Shown here: piece after piece, positions 6,128 to 6,141 of the stretch
Numbering within the stretch: position 1 is the stretch's first letter
Layout of the letters: each line of letters begins with the position of its first letter
Source of the DNA: Candidatus Dojkabacteria bacterium
GTDB lineage: Bacteria > Patescibacteriota > Dojkabacteria > J137
Length of the DNA: 6,141 bases
Assembly (NCBI GenBank): GCA_003694175.1
Contig: RFKV01000067.1
Span: 1 to 6,141 of the forward strand
Reading direction: 5' to 3'
Translations under genes and position numbers: made by a program
The notes under the pieces: model-generated
What the model was told of the DNA's origin: nothing
The model's input: only the letters and a program-made list of their open reading frames with translations
Database searches by the model: none

Positions 6128-6141
6128 AAGTAAAAAATAAA

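Overview
The window is AT-rich (about one third G+C by eye, not computed) and uses the standard genetic code. It holds four tightly spaced genes, all on the minus strand. In transcription order (right to left) they are a shortened clamp-loader delta'-like protein, a small four-helix membrane protein of unknown function, DNA gyrase subunit B and DNA gyrase subunit A. The gaps are about 22, 25 and 44 nt with no visible terminator between them, so they are probably one transcription unit with a DNA replication and topology theme.

The organism looks like a member of the Candidate Phyla Radiation (Patescibacteria). The reasons are the low G+C, the short delta' protein without an ATP-binding loop, the compact GyrB without the large insert seen in many Gram-negative bacteria, the lineage-type insertions in GyrA, and the weak or absent Shine-Dalgarno sites. 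This placement is inference. I could not decide the phylum; WWE3, Dojkabacteria or Microgenomates would fit. UGA is not read as glycine: it ends the membrane-protein gene, and both gyrase genes read through fully in the standard code with glycines on GGN codons.

Layout: 1-153 is the sequence after gyrA, with a 9-bp tandem duplication and a possible -10 box pointing off the left edge. 154-2808 is gyrA. 2809-2852 is an intergenic spacer made largely of an 8-bp tandem repeat that also supplies the gyrB stop codon. 2853-4787 is gyrB. 4813-5433 is the membrane protein. 5456-6127 is the delta'-like gene, whose true start is uncertain and whose frame stays open to the right edge.

GyrA and GyrB would form the A2B2 gyrase that introduces negative supercoils with ATP. 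Their catalytic residues are all visible. The delta'-like protein would belong to the polymerase III clamp loader. I see no mobile element, CRISPR array, RNA gene or defence system. The more notable points lie in details: two insertions in GyrA, an unusual arrangement of GyrA boxes, substitutions at drug-contact positions in GyrB, the repeat at the gyrB/gyrA junction, and the unknown membrane protein.
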